Positions 63,387-64,000 of a stretch of 64,000 nucleotides of DNA are shown here, piece by piece. How positions within the stretch are numbered: the first letter of the stretch is position 1; each line of letters starts with the position of its first letter. The stretch comes from Acidimicrobiales bacterium (GTDB taxonomy: Bacteria > Actinomycetota > Acidimicrobiia > Acidimicrobiales > Aldehydirespiratoraceae). Below the pieces are notes generated by a model, which saw nothing but the letters and a program-made list of their open reading frames with translations, had not been told where the DNA came from and made no database searches. The stretch is taken from the NCBI GenBank assembly GCA_033344915.1, contig JAWPML010000001.1:2968369-3032368 (forward strand), in the 5' to 3' direction. A program made the translations under genes and the position numbers.

Positions 63387-64000
63387 TCAGGTCTGCCCGA
63401 CGGCGACGCGGGCCTCGGCCCCGAGGAACTCGGCGCGGATCGCGTCGACGACCCGTTGCGACGCTCCGCCCGGCGGATACGTGTGGAAGCGGTGACGCAG
63501 CTCGTCGTAGCGGGCGCGGTGGGCGCCGATGCCGTCGCGCCGTGCCGCGAGCAATGCGTCCGCGAGCTGGTCCGCGGTCTCGCACAGGGGACCGACCGCC
63601 ACGTCCTCGAGGTCGTACATGAGCGGCCGGTGGTCCGTGAAGCTCTCGAGATCGGGGATGTAGTAGATGATCGGTCGCTCGAGGAGCATGAAGTCGAAGG
63701 GCGCACTCGAGAAGTCCGAGATCATGCCGTCCGCGTGGGGGTAGGCATCGCTCGGGTCCATGTAGGGGTCGATCATCCGCAGGTGCGTCGAATCGTCGAG
63801 TTGGTCGACCCCGAGCACCCCGCGGTCGGCGTCGACATAGTGGAGCTTGACGGCAATGGTGACGTCGGCGGCTTCGGCCGCCGCGGCCAGCACCTCCCAG
63901 TCGAACGACTGGCGCGCCATACCCTCGCGGAAGGTGGGGAGGTAGACGAAGACCGGCCGGTCGGCCGGTATCTCCGGCCCGACGGTGGGGATCGAGGTGC
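63387..64000 (-). CDS. CDP-glycerol glycerophosphotransferase-like protein (5' end outside window)
   Basis: Only the C-terminal part of about 203 residues is in the window, and the frame stays open to the edge. VFVYLPTFREG, VKLHYVD, ISDFSSAPFDFMLLERPIIYYIPD and the late YPPGGASQRVVDAI are the family signatures of TagF-type enzymes that build glycerol- or ribitol-phosphate wall polymers. An apparent ATG at 63920 is internal. It is the first gene of a minus-strand run that includes the GNAT. Confidence 0.82.
   Translation of the reverse strand, partial: TSIPTVGPEIPADRPVFVYLPTFREGMARQSFDWEVLAAAAEAADVTIAVKLHYVDADRGVLGVDQLDDSTHLRMIDPYMDPSDAYPHADGMISDFSSAPFDFMLLERPIIYYIPDLESFTDHRPLMYDLEDVAVGPLCETADQLADALLAARRDGIGAHRARYDELRHRFHTYPPGGASQRVVDAIRAEFLGAEARVAVGQT

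Overview
This 64 kb window of high-GC DNA looks like the chromosome of a free-living, lipid- and carboxylic-acid-degrading member of the Actinomycetota, most plausibly an Acidimicrobiia-type organism. That placement is inference from gene content and base composition. The gene content is rich in CoA chemistry: three crotonases, a thiolase and a thiolase-like protein, an acyl-CoA synthetase, an acyl-CoA dehydrogenase, MaoC and TesB-type proteins, a family III CoA transferase, many SDRs, three amidohydrolases, a HAD-PlsC fusion and a WS/DGAT. There is no rRNA, tRNA, CRISPR array, insertion sequence, phage gene or plasmid gene. Coding density is very high. No gene-free stretch exceeds 300 bases; the longest are 35478-35727, which holds the leuA attenuator, and 24083-24259, which holds two divergent promoters.

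Layout. 78-3328: a crotonase, two tiny DUF1059-type proteins, a BTAD regulator and a CoA transferase. 3400-4826: a sigma factor translationally coupled to a membrane protein with a long Asp/Ser tail. 4830-8660: a hypothetical protein, a Gfo/Idh/MocA oxidoreductase divergent from an aldo/keto reductase, and a flavin monooxygenase. 8748-23480: acyl-CoA and oxygenase genes, including a diiron protein coupled to a PhyH dioxygenase, an acyl-CoA synthetase with an SDR, an M24 peptidase beside a degenerate paralogue, and an APH-like kinase. 22293-24082: a lipoprotein pair. 24260-27371: an acyl-CoA dehydrogenase, a MaoC-like protein and an amidohydrolase, all overlapping. 27381-33762: YqeC, then a complete BMP-type nucleoside-like ABC importer and a TesB thioesterase. 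33759-35654: leuA with an attenuator. 35728-49738: an alkaline-phosphatase-superfamily protein, hydrolases, lipid acyltransferases, a diguanylate cyclase/phosphodiesterase, PAC2, a cupin, PrmA, an AhpD-like protein and a thioesterase. 49739-57246: an SDR, a thiolase-like protein, a giant GAF/PAS/GGDEF/EAL protein and a redoxin selenoprotein. 57324-64000: a crotonase, two ABC-2 ATPase/permease pairs, an EstB-like hydrolase, a GNAT and a truncated CDP-glycerol glycerophosphotransferase-like gene.

Three signals stand out. First, 56236-57246 is a single thioredoxin-fold gene interrupted by one in-frame TGA exactly where the redox cysteine belongs (W-TGA-G-C), with a small hairpin just downstream. 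It reads as a selenoprotein. Second, leuA is preceded by a 12-codon leader peptide with four consecutive Leu codons, then a hairpin and a terminator. The leader appears to be transcribed from a leaderless promoter. Third, many genes share one architecture, TANNNT followed by 6-8 bases and then the start codon, which predicts widespread leaderless mRNAs. Several operon junctions use ATGA, GTGA and apparently CTGA stop/start overlaps, so CTG initiation is likely at 32941 and 46765.
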